Position numbers and translations under genes: made by a program
Assembly (NCBI GenBank): GCA_013298745.1
Contig: JAAFIT010000019.1
Coordinates: forward strand, 1-12,291
Source: Sphingomonadales bacterium
Lineage (GTDB): Bacteria > Pseudomonadota > Alphaproteobacteria > Sphingomonadales > Sphingomonadaceae
Direction of reading: 5' to 3'
DNA: 12,291 nt
The notes under the pieces: model-generated
What the model saw: only the letters and a program-made list of their open reading frames with translations
What the model was told of the DNA's origin: nothing
Database searches by the model: none
In this document: positions 12,006 to 12,291 of the stretch, piece by piece
Layout: the number at the start of each line of letters is the position of its first letter
How positions within the stretch are numbered: the stretch's first letter is position 1

Positions 12006-12291
12006 CGAACATCGTGTCCCGCGCCAGTCTGGAAAGCCAGGGCCGCGCCATCGTCGAAGGATTGGGCGGAAAATGGTCTCCAAATGGGGCAATGTGCTGC
12101 TGTCCAGCGCACAACGACAGCAGTCCGAGCCTTTCGGTGCGGGTCGGGGAGCGCAGCTTGTTGTTCCACTGCTTTTCCGGATGTGAAACGACCCACGTCC
12201 TGCGGGCACTGCGAAGCGGCGGACATGTCGATCGGTCCGGCGTTCGAACAACGACAGACGTCGAGCGCCGCGAGACGGTTGACGCCGGCGC
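12002..12291 (+). CDS. CHC2-zinc-finger primase-like protein, N-terminal part only
   Basis: The first 96 residues are present and the frame runs off the right edge. It starts with GTG overlapping the previous stop. After a short N-terminus (ESQGRAIVEGLGGKW), the zinc-ribbon of the plasmid/phage primase family appears: C34-P-A-H37, SPSLSVRVGERSLLFH, C57 and C61, then ETTHVLRALR. Full-length members continue with a Toprim catalytic domain and make RNA primers on mobile elements. The charged linker after residue 75 fits that layout, but the Toprim domain itself is outside the window. The coupled HD-domain gene suggests a nucleotide-metabolism or replication role on an accessory element. Confidence 0.68.
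   Translation, partial: MTNIVSRASLESQGRAIVEGLGGKWSPNGAMCCCPAHNDSSPSLSVRVGERSLLFHCFSGCETTHVLRALRSGGHVDRSGVRTTTDVERRETVDAG

Noticed and set aside
1..12291. CRISPR arrays, tRNA or rRNA genes
   Set aside because: I saw no regularly spaced direct repeats and no tRNA or rRNA signatures on reading both strands by eye; a dedicated scan was not possible.

Overview
The window is GC-rich and dense with genes. It looks like an alphaproteobacterium, most plausibly a sphingomonad. That placement is inferred from overall composition, codon use and gene content; there is no rRNA or other marker to confirm it. It divides into a metabolic left part (about 1-7730), a thiol-redox module with its own regulator (about 7759-9004), a decayed mosaic stretch (about 9005-10340) and the edge of a plasmid- or integrative-element-like backbone (about 10350-12291).

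Left part. A flavin-dependent monooxygenase of the NtaA/SnaA/DszA group (145-1524) and an MFS transporter (1553-2809) run rightwards. Converging on them, with stop codons overlapping, is an O-acetylhomoserine sulfhydrylase (MetY-like, 2806-4104). It is preceded on the same strand by a small NTF2/SnoaL-like protein (4264-4650). Running right from the same intergenic region are nitrile hydratase beta (4926-5555), nitrile hydratase alpha (5552-6142, GTGA overlap) and an amidase-signature hydrolase (6300-7727). Together these three would convert nitrile to amide to carboxylate plus ammonia. A nearly identical 21-bp sequence with a dyad core, TTRGTCGGTTGACYAA, lies before the monooxygenase (86-106) and in the NTF2/nitrile hydratase intergenic region (4724-4744). 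All three transcription units may therefore belong to one regulon for uptake and breakdown of an N- and possibly S-containing compound. The regulator itself is not in the window.

Middle. A glutaredoxin fused to a MauE/DoxX-like four-helix membrane domain (8523-7759, minus) is divergent from a MerR-family regulator (8597-9004). The shared region holds a perfect 18-bp palindrome inside an over-long-spacer promoter, the classic MerR arrangement. The regulator keeps two of the three mercury-binding cysteine positions of MerR.

Right part. From about 9005 to 10340 there are two recognisable dead mobile-gene fragments: a serine-recombinase N-terminus and an IS66 transposase C-terminus, each with an in-frame stop. 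Between them lies an AT-rich gene for a small glycine-rich membrane protein. Then come a secreted lytic transglycosylase (minus) and a divergent, translationally coupled pair: an HD-domain phosphohydrolase and a CHC2-zinc-finger primase-like protein that runs off the right edge. These three suggest a conjugative or replicative element backbone.
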